Counted from the first letter of the stretch, positions 23,982-33,909 are shown. The stretch is 64,000 nt of DNA from Nocardioides panaciterrulae (GCF_013409645.1 NZ_JACCBG010000001.1:186001-250000); one strand, 5' to 3'. Program-made: numbers and translations. Notes: generated by a model from the sequence alone, not told the origin.

Positions 23982-25421
23982 ATGACCGAGCACGTCGACG
24001 TCCTGATCATCGGTGCCGGGCTGTCCGGGATCGGGGCGGCCTGCCGGCTGCGCACCGAGCACCCGCAGCGCAGCCTGGCCATCCTCGAGAGCCGGGGCGC
24101 CAGCGGCGGGACCTGGGACCTGTTCCGCTACCCCGGGATCCGCTCCGACTCCGACATGTTCACGTTCGGCTACCGGTGGCGGCCCTGGCCCGGCGACCAG
24201 GCGCTGGCCGACGGCCCGGCGATCCTGGACTACGTCCGCACGGTCGCCGAGGAGTACGCCGTCGACGAGCTGGTCCGCTACCACCACACGGTGCGCCGGG
24301 CCTCCTGGGACTCCGGCGAGGCGCGGTGGACCGTCGAGGTGGACACCGACCAGGGTCCGACCACGCTCACGGCGGGCTTCCTCTACACCTGCGCCGGCTA
24401 CTACGACTACGAGAGCGGCTACGCCCCGGAGTTCCCCGGCGTCGAGGAGTTCGCGGGCCGGGTCGTGCACCCCCAGCACTGGCCCGAGGACCTCGACTAC
24501 GCGGGCAAGCGGGTCGTGGTGATCGGCAGCGGCGCCACCGCGGTCACCCTGGTGCCGGCGATGGCGGGCACGGCCGCCCACGTGACGATGCTGCAGCGCT
24601 CCCCGTCGTACGTGCTCTCCCGCCCGGGCCGGGACCCGCTCGCGGTGAAGCTGGAGCGGCTGCCGCAGCGGCTGCGCTACCCCGTGGTGCGCTGGAAGAA
24701 CATCCTGGTGGCGATGCTGAGCTACACGGTGGCCCAGCGCCGCCCCGAGCTGGCGAAGCGGATCGTGCGCAAGGCCACCGCCGCGCAGCTGCCGGAGGGC
24801 GTGGACGTCGACGTGCACTTCAACCCGGCGTACAACCCGTGGGACCAGCGGCTGTGCTTCGTTCCCGACGGCGACCTGTTCCGGGCGCTGCGCCGGGGCG
24901 AGGCCTCGGTCGTCACCGACCACGTCGAGACGTTCACCGAGCGGGGGATCCGGCTGCGCTCCGGGCAGGAGCTCGAGGCCGACGTGGTCGTCAGTGCCAC
25001 CGGACTGAACATCAAGGCGATGGGTGGGGTCGACCTCGAGGTCGACGGGCGCAAGGTCGAGCTGAACGACACGATGACCTACCGCACGCTGATGCTCAGC
25101 GACGTGCCGAACTTCGCGTTCACGATCGGCTACACCAACAACTCCTGGACGCTCAAGGCCGACCTGGTCGCCGACTACGTGTGCCGGGTGCTGGCCCACA
25201 TGGACGCCACCGGGGCCCGCACCGTGGTCGCGCCGCGTGACCCCGAGGTGGCCGAGGAGCGGCTGCTGACCTTCAGCTCCGGCTACGTGCTGCGCGCCCT
25301 GGACCGGCTGCCCAAGCAGGGCGACCGCGAGCCGTGGAAGCTGCGCCAGAACTACCTGTACGACGTGCGCGCGCTGCAGCGCGGCGACGTCGCCGACGGC
25401 GTGCTGAGGTTCGCCCCCTGA
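23982..25421 (+). CDS. Flavin-containing monooxygenase (Baeyer-Villiger/EthA-like)
   Basis: A 479-residue FAD- and NADPH-dependent monooxygenase. The N-terminal FAD motif is VLIIGAGLSGIGAACRL. GGTWDLFRYPGIRSDSDMFT is the typical EthA-like segment. A second nucleotide-binding motif, VVVIGSGATAVTLVPAM, binds NADPH. Members oxidise ketones, sulphides or thioamides; EthA of M. tuberculosis is a Baeyer-Villiger enzyme. Here the TetR-style palindrome TGTTGA-N7-TCAACA covers the promoter, so the gene is probably repressed in the absence of a ligand. EthR-like regulation is an analogy only. Confidence 0.88.
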   Translation: MTEHVDVLIIGAGLSGIGAACRLRTEHPQRSLAILESRGASGGTWDLFRYPGIRSDSDMFTFGYRWRPWPGDQALADGPAILDYVRTVAEEYAVDELVRYHHTVRRASWDSGEARWTVEVDTDQGPTTLTAGFLYTCAGYYDYESGYAPEFPGVEEFAGRVVHPQHWPEDLDYAGKRVVVIGSGATAVTLVPAMAGTAAHVTMLQRSPSYVLSRPGRDPLAVKLERLPQRLRYPVVRWKNILVAMLSYTVAQRRPELAKRIVRKATAAQLPEGVDVDVHFNPAYNPWDQRLCFVPDGDLFRALRRGEASVVTDHVETFTERGIRLRSGQELEADVVVSATGLNIKAMGGVDLEVDGRKVELNDTMTYRTLMLSDVPNFAFTIGYTNNSWTLKADLVADYVCRVLAHMDATGARTVVAPRDPEVAEERLLTFSSGYVLRALDRLPKQGDREPWKLRQNYLYDVRALQRGDVADGVLRFAP

Positions 25422-25458
25422 AGGGTTGCCCCCGAGGGTTTGCCCTGAGGGTTTGCCC
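25422..25458. repeat. 13-bp tandem repeat, three units
   Basis: AGGGTTGCCCCCG, AGGGTTTGCCCTG and a partial AGGGTTTGCCC follow the monooxygenase stop directly. The last unit overlaps a stress-type promoter candidate. Confidence 0.8.
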
Positions 25459-25475
25459 AGCGCCGGTTCGGGAAC
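25451..25475 (+). promoter_or_regulatory. Candidate SigB/SigF-type promoter of csbD-like gene
   Basis: GTTT, 15 bases, then GGGAAC. This resembles the GTTT-N15-17-GGGTAT stress promoter class and lies 55 bases before a gene whose family is often stress-induced. A GGTTCG/CGAACC hairpin overlaps the -10 side. Confidence 0.4.
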
Positions 25476-25529
25476 GAACCGGGTGCACGTGCGGCTTCCG
25501 ACCGTGCGGCATGACGGAGGAGATCAGTC

Positions 25530-25724
25530 ATGGGTCTGGACGACAAGCTGGGCAACAAGAGCGAGGACCTCGGCGGCAAGGCCAAGGAGGCCACGGGCAA
25601 GGCCACCGGCAACGAGAGCATGGAGAACGAGGGCAAGGCCGACCAGGGCAAGGCGTCGGTCAAGCAGGCCGGCGAGCACGTCAAGGACGCCGCCAAGGAC
25701 GTCAAGGACGGCCTCGGCAACTAG
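25530..25724 (+). CDS. CsbD family stress protein
   Basis: A 64-residue, highly charged, glycine- and lysine-rich protein that fits the CsbD family (MGLDDKLGNKSEDLGGKAKE, then NEGKADQGKA). Proteins of this family accumulate in general stress and stationary phase; CsbD of Bacillus subtilis is controlled by the general stress sigma factor. The molecular role is unknown. The ribosome site GGAGGAG is strong, unlike the leaderless neighbours. A stress-type promoter candidate lies upstream and a GC-rich hairpin follows. Confidence 0.88.
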   Translation: MGLDDKLGNKSEDLGGKAKEATGKATGNESMENEGKADQGKASVKQAGEHVKDAAKDVKDGLGN

Positions 25725-25747
25725 CCCTCCGGCTCCGCCGGCCGGCC

Positions 25748-25774
25748 GCCCCGGGCCCTCCGGCCCGGTGGGGC
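25748..25774 (+). terminator. GC-rich hairpin after csbD-like gene
   Basis: GCCCCGGGCC and its near-complement GGCCCGG-TG-GGGC form a tight stem with a four-base loop 24 bp after the stop. There is no T-tract, as is usual in actinobacterial terminators. Confidence 0.6.
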
Positions 25775-25856
25775 TGGCGCCGGGGCGCCCGCGACGGGCC
25801 GGCAGGACGGGAGCGCGGTCACGCGCGCCGATTCCCCTCCTGCCGGCCCGTTGGCG

Positions 25857-25999
25857 TACCGTCAGCACCAGCAGCCCGGCCAGTCTTGCCTCGGGCCGTG
25901 CTGGCGGTGATCCCGGGATCGCCGCGGCCTCCCTCGGGAGGCGCCTCCGGCCCCCCACTCCAAGGCGGGGCTCCTGTGGCGAGACAACGCCGACAGTGA
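25857..25999 (+). ncRNA. Structured 5' leader of the DEAD-box helicase gene (candidate)
   Basis: Begins at a TACCGT -10-like box and runs to the helicase start. It contains a GATCCCGGGATC palindrome, a GCCTCCC/GGGAGGC hairpin and a G/C-rich pair (GGCCCC / GGGGCTCC). Cold-shock helicase genes often have long regulated leaders. The structure is visible, but the function and transcript start are inferred. Confidence 0.4.
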
Positions 26000-27547
26000 G
26001 TGATCTTCTCCGTGCCTTCTTCCGCCCCTGCCCTTTCCGCTGACTCCTTCGCCGAGCTCGGCGTCCCCTCCGACCTGGTGGCCCTGCTGGCCGACCAGGG
26101 CATCACCATCCCCACGCCGATCCAGGCCGCCACGCTGCCCGACTCGCTGGCCGGCCGCGACGTGCTCGGCCGGGGCCGCACCGGTTCCGGCAAGACCTAC
26201 GCGTTCCTGCTGCCGCTCGTCGCCCGGCTCGCCGGCGGCCGTGCGGCCCGCACGAAGGCGCCGCGCGCGCTGATCCTCGCGCCCACCCGTGAGCTCGTCG
26301 CCCAGATCGAGGCCTCGCTGGCGCCGCTGGCCGCCGCCGCGGGCCTGACCACGCGCACCGTCTTCGGCGGCGTCGGCCAGAACCCCCAGGTCCAGGCGCT
26401 GCGCAAGGGCGTCGACATCCTGCTGGCCTGCCCGGGCCGGCTCGAGGACCTCATCGGCCAGGGGCACTGCTCCCTCGAGGCCGTCGAGGTCACGGTCCTC
26501 GACGAGGCCGACCACATGGCCGACCTGGGCTTCCTGCCCGCCGTACGCCGGCTCCTGGACCGCACGCCCCGCGACGGCCAGCGGCTGCTGTTCTCGGCGA
26601 CGCTGGACAAGGCGATCGACGTGCTGGTCAAGCGCTTCCTGCAGCAGCCGGTCACCCACGAGGCCGACTCGGTGCAGGCGCCGGTGACCGCGATGGACCA
26701 CCACGTCCTGCACGTGGCCCGCGAGCACCGGGTGCCGGTGCTCGTCGACCTCACCAGCGCCCCCGGCCGGACCGTGGTGTTCACCCGGACCAAGCACGGC
26801 GCGAAGGCGCTGGCCCGTCAGCTGAACAAGTCCGGGGTGCCCTCGGTCGAGCTGCACGGCAACCTCTCCCAGAACGCCCGCACCCGCAACATGGAGGCCT
26901 TCCACTCCGGCCGGGCCACCACGCTGGTCGCCACCGACATCGCCGCGCGCGGCATCCACGTCGACGACGTCTCGCTGGTCGTCCACGCCGACCCGCCGGT
27001 CGAGCACAAGGCCTACCTGCACCGCTCGGGGCGTACGGCGCGGGCCGGTGCGGCCGGCACCGTGGTCACGCTGATGACCGACGAGCAGGTGCGCGACGTC
27101 CGGGCGCTGACCCGGGCGGCCGGCATCAAGCCGACCACCACCCGCATCGACGGTCCCGCGCACCCGGTGCTGGCCCAGCTGGCCCCGGGCGAGCGGCTGA
27201 CGGTCCCCGGCGGCCTGGTGCTGGAGGTGTCCGCGCCCCAGTCCGGGCAGGGCGGCGGGTCCGCCTCCGGCCGGTCCTCCGAGCCCGGTCGTCGCTCGCG
27301 TCGCCGTCGCGGTGGCTCCGGTGCCCCCAGCGGCTCGGCCGGCTCCGGTGGCTCGGGCGGCGGGCAGAAGCCGGGCGGCCGCAAGCCGGGCGGCCAGAAG
27401 CCGGGCGGCCAGAAGTCGGGCGCGCCGAGCCAGGGCGGCCAGGCCCGCTCCGGCCAGCGCCCCGGGCAGCGGTCCGGCCAGCGGTCCGGTGGCCAGGGCG
27501 CGACGGGCTCGCACAGCGCGGCGTCGTTCAGCTCCGGCCGCCGCTGA
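26000..27547 (+). CDS. DEAD-box RNA helicase with Gly/Arg/Gln-rich tail
   Basis: A 515-residue ATP-dependent RNA helicase. The motifs follow in order: Q motif near IPTPIQAATLP, motif I GRTGSGKT, Ia APTRELV, II DEAD (VLDEADHMAD), III SAT, V ATDIAARG, VI HRSGRTARAG. From residue about 410 a low-complexity tail rich in Gly, Gln, Lys, Arg and Ser (repeated GGQKPGG) provides non-specific RNA binding. The family serves RNA remodelling, ribosome assembly and cold adaptation. The GTG at 26000 or the GTG at 26012 may be the start; neither has a clear ribosome site. A structured leader precedes it and a hairpin terminator follows. Confidence 0.9.
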   Translation: MIFSVPSSAPALSADSFAELGVPSDLVALLADQGITIPTPIQAATLPDSLAGRDVLGRGRTGSGKTYAFLLPLVARLAGGRAARTKAPRALILAPTRELVAQIEASLAPLAAAAGLTTRTVFGGVGQNPQVQALRKGVDILLACPGRLEDLIGQGHCSLEAVEVTVLDEADHMADLGFLPAVRRLLDRTPRDGQRLLFSATLDKAIDVLVKRFLQQPVTHEADSVQAPVTAMDHHVLHVAREHRVPVLVDLTSAPGRTVVFTRTKHGAKALARQLNKSGVPSVELHGNLSQNARTRNMEAFHSGRATTLVATDIAARGIHVDDVSLVVHADPPVEHKAYLHRSGRTARAGAAGTVVTLMTDEQVRDVRALTRAAGIKPTTTRIDGPAHPVLAQLAPGERLTVPGGLVLEVSAPQSGQGGGSASGRSSEPGRRSRRRRGGSGAPSGSAGSGGSGGGQKPGGRKPGGQKPGGQKSGAPSQGGQARSGQRPGQRSGQRSGGQGATGSHSAASFSSGRR

Positions 27548-27558
27548 CGCTCCGCCCT

Positions 27559-27588
27559 CCGGCGCCGACGGTCCTCGTCCGGCGCCGG
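27559..27588 (+). terminator. Hairpin after the helicase gene
   Basis: CCGGCGCCG (27559-27567) pairs exactly with CGGCGCCGG (27580-27588) around a 12-base loop, starting 12 bp after the stop codon. Confidence 0.6.
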
Positions 27589-27632
27589 TCGGGCTGGTCC
27601 GGCCCCGTAGGGTCGCGGCGAGGGGGTGACCC

Positions 27633-28319
27633 GTGCTGACCTTCGTGCGCCGCGCACTGTGGGACGTCGTCCCGCGCGACCACCGCGAGTCGCCGGCGGC
27701 CCTGCGCCGCCGGCAGCTCGTGACGGTCGGCTTCGTGCTGCTCGGCGGCGTGGTGCTCGGCCTGTCGCTGCGCATCGAGCCGGGCAGCGGGTGGTTCTAC
27801 GCCGCCACGCTGGCGCTGGCGGGGGTGTGGACCGTCGGGGCGTTCGTCTCCGGCCCGCTGCACCTCGGCCGGATCACCACCAGCGGCGGGCTGCGCCGGC
27901 CGGTGGTCACGCCGGTCCTGGTCGGGGCGGTCCTGGTGGCGATCTTCGGTCTGGGCGGGCTGGTGGTGCGCGAGATCCCGTTCCTCGACCAGCAGGTCCG
28001 CTCGGTCCTCGACCACGCGGCCGCGGGCTCCTGGCCGCTGCTGGTGCTGATCACCGCCGTGAACGGGGTCGCGGAGGAGCTGTTCTTCCGCGGCGCGGCG
28101 TACGCCGCCACCCCGCACCACCCGGTCCCGGTCACCACGGTGGCGTACACCCTCGCCACCCTGGCCACCGGCAACGTGATGCTCGCGTTCGCCGCGGTCC
28201 TGCTCGGGATCGTCGTCGGCCTGCAGCGGCGGGCCTCCGGTGGCATCCTCGCGCCGGTCCTGACCCACGTCACCTGGTCGGTCTCGATGCTGTTCCTGCT
28301 GCCGGCCCTCTTCGGCTAG
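27633..28319 (+). CDS. CPBP family intramembrane metalloprotease
   Basis: A 228-residue membrane protein of the CAAX-protease/bacteriocin-processing family. The glutamate pair and arginine of the active site are in VAEELFFRG. The later conserved histidine motif is in LTHVTWSVS near the C-terminus, with a more degenerate middle motif. Six or more hydrophobic segments are present. In bacteria these proteins are linked to peptide processing or immunity, but the substrate here is unknown. The GTG start is preceded by a GAGGGGGTGA stretch that can serve as a ribosome site. Confidence 0.85.
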   Translation: MLTFVRRALWDVVPRDHRESPAALRRRQLVTVGFVLLGGVVLGLSLRIEPGSGWFYAATLALAGVWTVGAFVSGPLHLGRITTSGGLRRPVVTPVLVGAVLVAIFGLGGLVVREIPFLDQQVRSVLDHAAAGSWPLLVLITAVNGVAEELFFRGAAYAATPHHPVPVTTVAYTLATLATGNVMLAFAAVLLGIVVGLQRRASGGILAPVLTHVTWSVSMLFLLPALFG

Positions 28320-28353
28320 CCGGACCGTCCCGACCGGCCGCCGGGCCGGCGAG

Positions 28354-29283
28354 TCAGCGGGCCCCGCCCTCGTCGAGGGCGCGGCGCACGGCCTCGGCGT
28401 AGGCGATCGGCTCGCCCGGCACGATCTCGCGGATGGCGTGGTCGGTCACCACCACCTCGGTGCCCATCGAGTCGATGAGGTTGCGGGCGGTGGTGATGTC
28501 GACGTCGGTGACCAGCGAGAGCCAGTACGACGAGAGCCGGGGCGAGAGCACCGGCACCCGGACGATCGGGACCGGCCGGCCGGCGGAGATCTCCGAGGCG
28601 ATCTGGAGCATCTCGAGGTAGCTCATCTGCTCCGGACCGCCGATCTCGAAGACCCGGCCGTAGGCCTCGGGCCGCCCGATCACCCCGGCGAGGTAGCGGA
28701 CCACGTCGTCGAGCGCGATCGGCTGGGTGCGGGTCGAGACCCAGCGCGGCACCACCATCGCCGGGAGGTTCTTCACCAGCTGGCGGGTGAGCTCCCAGGA
28801 GATGCCGCCGGCGCCGACCACGATCGCCGCCCGCAGCACCGTGACCGGGACGCCGGCCTCGCCGAGCAGCGTCTCCACCTCCCGGCGGGAGCGCAGGTGA
28901 GGGGAGAGGTCCTCGTCGTCGGAGCCCAGCCCGCCCATGTAGACGATCTGCCGGACGCCCGCCGCGGCCGCCGCGCGCCCGAAGTTCCGGGCCGCCTCGG
29001 CGTCCTTGCGCTCGAAGTCCGGGTCGTCCAGGGAGTGCACGAGGTAGACGGCGACGTCCGCGCCCTCGAGCGGGTCGCTCAGCGACGACCGGTCGCCCAC
29101 GTCGCCGTACACCGGCTCCCCGGGCCCGTCGTACCTCTCGGGGTTGCGGGTCATCGCCCGCACGGTCATCTCGCGGTCGACCAGCTCGGGGACCAGCCGC
29201 CGCCCGATGAACCCGGTCGCGCCGGTGACCAGCACGGTCGGCTTCTCCAGCGGCTCCGGGGACGGCGCCCGATCTTCGCTCAT
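28354..29283 (-). CDS. NAD(P)H-binding protein, atypical SDR / epimerase-like
   Basis: A 309-residue Rossmann-fold protein. The dinucleotide motif is VLVTGATGFIGRRLV near residue 17. VYLVHSLDD and VYMGGLGSDDEDLSPHLRSR follow, and the usual YxxxK catalytic pair of classical SDRs is absent, as in NmrA-like and atypical SDRs. Such proteins may reduce a quinone-like or lipid substrate or sense NADP(H). The ATG has a TACTGT -10 box exactly seven bases upstream, implying a leaderless transcript. It converges on the CPBP protease gene with 34 bp between stops. Confidence 0.82.
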   Translation of the reverse strand: MSEDRAPSPEPLEKPTVLVTGATGFIGRRLVPELVDREMTVRAMTRNPERYDGPGEPVYGDVGDRSSLSDPLEGADVAVYLVHSLDDPDFERKDAEAARNFGRAAAAAGVRQIVYMGGLGSDDEDLSPHLRSRREVETLLGEAGVPVTVLRAAIVVGAGGISWELTRQLVKNLPAMVVPRWVSTRTQPIALDDVVRYLAGVIGRPEAYGRVFEIGGPEQMSYLEMLQIASEISAGRPVPIVRVPVLSPRLSSYWLSLVTDVDITTARNLIDSMGTEVVVTDHAIREIVPGEPIAYAEAVRRALDEGGAR

Positions 29284-29289
29284 GCGCCC

Positions 29290-29295
29290 ACAGTA
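29290..29295 (-). promoter_or_regulatory. -10 box of the epimerase-like gene
   Basis: TACTGT on the minus strand, followed by six bases and the ATG at 29283. Confidence 0.55.
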
Positions 29296-29354
29296 GGGGC
29301 CCCGGCCAGCGCGGCCCGTCGAGCTGCCGGCGAGCGGCCGGGCGGGCAGGTGGC

Positions 29355-30146
29355 TCAGCGGCCGGTCGAGGGCCGGCGGGCCCGCTCGGCGATGCTCTCG
29401 CGCTTGGTCTCGTCCATCGCGCTCTCGTACGCCGAGACCAGGCTCGCGACCGACAGCGGCTTGAGCCGCTCCACGACCTCGCGCAGCCGCTCGGGGGAGG
29501 CGCCGGACTCCTTGTACGCCGGCCAGACCATCGTCCGGAACAGCGCGTGGAGCTCCTCGGCGATCTCCCGTCCGTGCCGGGCGTAGACGTCGGCGGCGGC
29601 GAGCGCCGCCTCGGTGGGGAACCCCAGGTCGAGCAGGCCCAGGCCGACGGTGAGCTGGGAGGTGGCGACCTCGAACCGGCCCCGCTTGGCGCGGAAGACG
29701 ATCCCGAGCGCGGCGAGGGTGGTCAGGTCCTCCTCGGCGAGCGCCCGGCCGGCGCGCCGCTCGAGCTCGGCGCGGGTCATCTCGACGGGCGCCTCGGCCT
29801 GCCACGGCGCGAGCATCGCCCGGTGCAGGGCGATGTCCTCGGGGGTGGCGTCGGCGGGGATGTTCGCGACGTACCTCTCGATCGCCGCCAGCGTGAACCC
29901 GTGGCCCTGCAGCTCGCGGACCAGCTCGATCCGTGCGACGTGGTCGGGCGTGTAGTAGCCGGACCGGCCGCGCCGCAGCGGCGGCGGCACCAGGCCCTTG
30001 GTGGTGTAGAAGCGGATGTTGCGCACGCTCATCTGGGTCCGGGCGGTCAGCTCGTCCAGCGAGAGCAGCTCGCGGGCCGGCCCCACCCGGTCACCCGCCA
30101 GGTCGCCCGCCCGGTCGCCCGCCCGCTCCTCGGCCGTGCCCGTCAT
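29355..30146 (-). CDS. MerR family transcriptional regulator
   Basis: A 263-residue regulator. An N-terminal charged tail (residues 1-27) precedes the MerR winged helix (LLSLDELTARTQMSVRNIRF, then GYYTPDHVARIELVRELQGH, then FTLAAIERYV). The effector domain of about 160 residues has no cysteine cluster, so it is not a metal sensor. The ribosome site GGAGG is clear. It is divergent from fadA across 100 bp. MerR-like proteins adjacent to thiolase and FadB genes are plausible sensors of acyl-CoA or fatty acid, and the fadA promoter carries a dyad within its spacer as MerR activators use. Confidence 0.87.
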   Translation of the reverse strand: MTGTAEERAGDRAGDLAGDRVGPARELLSLDELTARTQMSVRNIRFYTTKGLVPPPLRRGRSGYYTPDHVARIELVRELQGHGFTLAAIERYVANIPADATPEDIALHRAMLAPWQAEAPVEMTRAELERRAGRALAEEDLTTLAALGIVFRAKRGRFEVATSQLTVGLGLLDLGFPTEAALAAADVYARHGREIAEELHALFRTMVWPAYKESGASPERLREVVERLKPLSVASLVSAYESAMDETKRESIAERARRPSTGR

Positions 30147-30212
30147 CGGGCTCCTCCCGGGACCGGGGCCCGGTCCGGGGCGGGAGTGACCCAGGCCACG
30201 ACCGGCGACTGC

Positions 30213-30240
30213 TTGACCATGACAGTGATGGTGTCACAAT
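30213..30240 (+). promoter_or_regulatory. fadA promoter with MerR-like dyad
   Basis: TTGACC (30213-30218), 16 bases, CACAAT (30235-30240), then seven bases to the ATG at 30247. Within it TGACCAT and ATGGTGTCA flank seven bases as an imperfect inverted repeat, the place where a MerR-type protein would bind. Confidence 0.6.
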
Positions 30241-30246
30241 CGGGTC

Positions 30247-31458
<1,212 letters not shown>

Positions 31459-31468
31459 GCCCTCCGTT

Positions 31469-31634
31469 GAGTTGGGCTCCGCGCCGCCTCGAGTTGGGCG
31501 GTACGCCGGGACGAGGCCCAACTCAACGCGGCGCCGGGCCCAACTCAACGCGGCGCCGGGCCCAACTCAACGCGGCGCCGGGCCCAACTCAACGCGGCGC
31601 CGGGCCCAACTCAACGCGGCGCCGGGCCCAACTC
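31469..31634. repeat. 22-bp repeat array with a strand switch
   Basis: Two units of the frame GAGTTGGGC-N4-CGCCG-N4 read on the plus strand (31469-31490 and 31491-31512). After a short junction, five identical units with CCGG and CGTT in the variable blocks read on the minus strand (31525-31634). The opposing blocks give a 12-bp inverted repeat GTTGAGTTGGGC/GCCCAACTCAAC. The array lies between fadA and fadB and shares its frame with 12708-12817. Confidence 0.92.
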
Positions 31635-31671
31635 AACATTTCCTCGCCACGAACGAAGGACACCGACAGGC

Positions 31672-33909
31672 ATGACTGAGACCAGCACCGAGCAGGCCGC
31701 CGCGGACCACGAGACCGCGGTCCGCTACGAGCGGGACGCCGACGGCATCGTCACGCTGACCCTCGACGACCCGACGGCCAGCGCCAACACGATGAACGAC
31801 CTCTACATCGCGTCGATGGAGGCGGCGGTCGACCGGTTGTACGCCGAGGTGGCCGAGGACGAGCAGCGCGTCACCGGGGTGGTGATCGCCAGCGCGAAGA
31901 AGACCTTCTTCGCGGGCGGCAACCTGACCACGATGGTGCAGGCGACCCGGGACGACGCGGCCGAGGTGTTCGCGACCTGCGAGCGGGTCAAGGCCGCGCT
32001 GCGCCGGCTCGAGCTGCTCGGCCGGCCGGTCGTCGCGGCGATCAACGGCGCCGCGCTCGGCGGCGGCTACGAGATCTGCCTGGCCGCCAACCACCGGATC
32101 GTCGTGGACGACCCGAAGGCCGAGGTCGGGCTGCCCGAGGCGAGCCTGGGGCTGCTGCCGGGCGGGGGCGGCGTGACCCGCACCGTGCGGATGCTGGGGA
32201 TCCAGCCGGCGCTGATGGACGTGCTGCTGCAGGGCACCCGGTTCAAGCCCGCCCAGGCCCTGGAGAAGGGCCTGGTCGACGAGGTCGTCGCCACCCGCGA
32301 GGAGCTGGTCCCCACCGCGAAGGCGTGGATCCGGGCCAACCCCGACGCCGCCCAGAACCCCTGGGACGCCCCCGGCTACAAGATGCCCGGCGGCACCCCG
32401 AGCAACCCCAAGCTGGCGGCGTTCCTGCCGGCGTTCCCGGCGCTGCTGCGCCAGCAGACCAAGGGCGCGGACTACCCGGCGCAGCGGGCGATCCTGTCCG
32501 CCGCGGTCGAGGGCGCGCAGGTCGACTTCGACACCGCCTCGCGGATCGAGTCGCGCTACCTGACCAGCCTGGTGGTCGACCAGGGCTCGAAGAACATGAT
32601 CCAGGCGTTCTTCTTCGACCTGCAGGCGATCAACGCCGGCAAGCTGCGCCCCGAGGGCGTCTCCACCTACCGCGCCACCAAGGTGGGCGTGCTCGGCGCC
32701 GGCATGATGGGCGCCGGCATCGCCTACTCCTGCGCCCGCGCCGGGATGCAGGTGGTCCTCAAGGACGTCGCGCTGGAGAGCGCCGAGAAGGGCCGGGCCT
32801 ACAGCGAGAAGCTGCTGGACAAGGCGATCGCGAGGGGCCGCAGCACCGAGGAGAAGAAGGCCGAGCTGCTCGGCCGGATCACCCCGACCGCCGACCCGGC
32901 CGACCTCGCCGGCTGCGACCTGGTCATCGAGGCGGTCTTCGAGGACCCGGGCTTGAAGAAGCAGGTCTTCGCCGAGGTCGCGGCGCACGTCAACGCCGAC
33001 GCGCTGCTGTGCTCCAACACCTCGACGCTGCCGATCACCGAGCTGGCCGCGGGCGTGGACCGGCCGGAGGACTTCATCGGGCTGCACTTCTTCAGCCCCG
33101 TCGACAAGATGCCGCTGGTCGAGATCATCCGCGGCGCGCAGACCTCCGACGAGGCGCTGGCCAAGGCCTACGACGTGGTCCAGCAGATCCGCAAGACCCC
33201 GATCGTGGTCAACGACAGCCGCGGCTTCTACACCTCGCGGGTGATCGGCACCATGGTCAACGAGGGCCTGGCGATGCTCGCCGAGGGCGTGCACCCGGTC
33301 TCGCTGGAGCGGGCCACCACCCAGGCGGGCTACCCGGTCGGCGTGCTGCAGCTCAGCGACGAGCTGAACATGGAGCTGTTCAAGAAGATCAGCACCGCCA
33401 CCCGCACCGCGGTCGAGGCCGCCGGGCGGACCTACGAGCCGCACCCGGCGGAGGCGGTCATCGACACGATGATCGGGCTTGGCCGGCCCTCGCGGCTCAA
33501 GGGCGCGGGCTTCTACGAGTACGACGAGTCCGGCCGGCGGCTCTCGCTGTGGAAGGGTCTCGCGGACACCTTCCCGGTCGCCGCCGACCACGGCGAGGCG
33601 GCCGTGCCGTTCGCCGACGTCCAGGAGCGGATGCTGTTCGCGGAGGCGATCGAGACCGCCAAGTGCTTCGAGGAGGGCGTGATCACCTCGGCCGCCGCGG
33701 CCAACATCGGCTCGATCATGGGCATCGGCTTCCCGCCGAACACCGGCGGGGCCGCGCAGTTCATGCAGGGCTACGAGCACGACGGCCGGATCGGCCTCGC
33801 GGCGTTCGTGGCGCGCGCCGAGCAGCTCGCCGAGCGGTACGGCGAGCGGTTCCGGCCCACGGCGTACCTCCGCGAGCTGGCCGCCTCCGGCGGGAGGCTC
33901 CCCGCCTGA
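31672..33909 (+). CDS. fadB: 3-hydroxyacyl-CoA dehydrogenase / enoyl-CoA hydratase fusion
   Basis: A 745-residue bifunctional alpha subunit of the fatty acid oxidation complex. The N-terminal crotonase domain carries the oxyanion motifs (KKTFFAGGNLTTM; INGAALGGGYEICLA) and the catalytic-glutamate region GLPEASLGLLPGGGG. The dehydrogenase begins near residue 340 with the NAD motif VGVLGAGMMGAGIAY, followed by SNTSTLPITELA and the catalytic histidine segment FIGLHFFSPVDKMPLVEII. The C-terminal helical domain is full length. It hydrates enoyl-CoA and oxidises the 3-hydroxy product for the thiolase encoded upstream. AAGGA precedes the ATG by about 16 bases. Confidence 0.93.
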   Translation: MTETSTEQAAADHETAVRYERDADGIVTLTLDDPTASANTMNDLYIASMEAAVDRLYAEVAEDEQRVTGVVIASAKKTFFAGGNLTTMVQATRDDAAEVFATCERVKAALRRLELLGRPVVAAINGAALGGGYEICLAANHRIVVDDPKAEVGLPEASLGLLPGGGGVTRTVRMLGIQPALMDVLLQGTRFKPAQALEKGLVDEVVATREELVPTAKAWIRANPDAAQNPWDAPGYKMPGGTPSNPKLAAFLPAFPALLRQQTKGADYPAQRAILSAAVEGAQVDFDTASRIESRYLTSLVVDQGSKNMIQAFFFDLQAINAGKLRPEGVSTYRATKVGVLGAGMMGAGIAYSCARAGMQVVLKDVALESAEKGRAYSEKLLDKAIARGRSTEEKKAELLGRITPTADPADLAGCDLVIEAVFEDPGLKKQVFAEVAAHVNADALLCSNTSTLPITELAAGVDRPEDFIGLHFFSPVDKMPLVEIIRGAQTSDEALAKAYDVVQQIRKTPIVVNDSRGFYTSRVIGTMVNEGLAMLAEGVHPVSLERATTQAGYPVGVLQLSDELNMELFKKISTATRTAVEAAGRTYEPHPAEAVIDTMIGLGRPSRLKGAGFYEYDESGRRLSLWKGLADTFPVAADHGEAAVPFADVQERMLFAEAIETAKCFEEGVITSAAAANIGSIMGIGFPPNTGGAAQFMQGYEHDGRIGLAAFVARAEQLAERYGERFRPTAYLRELAASGGRLPA

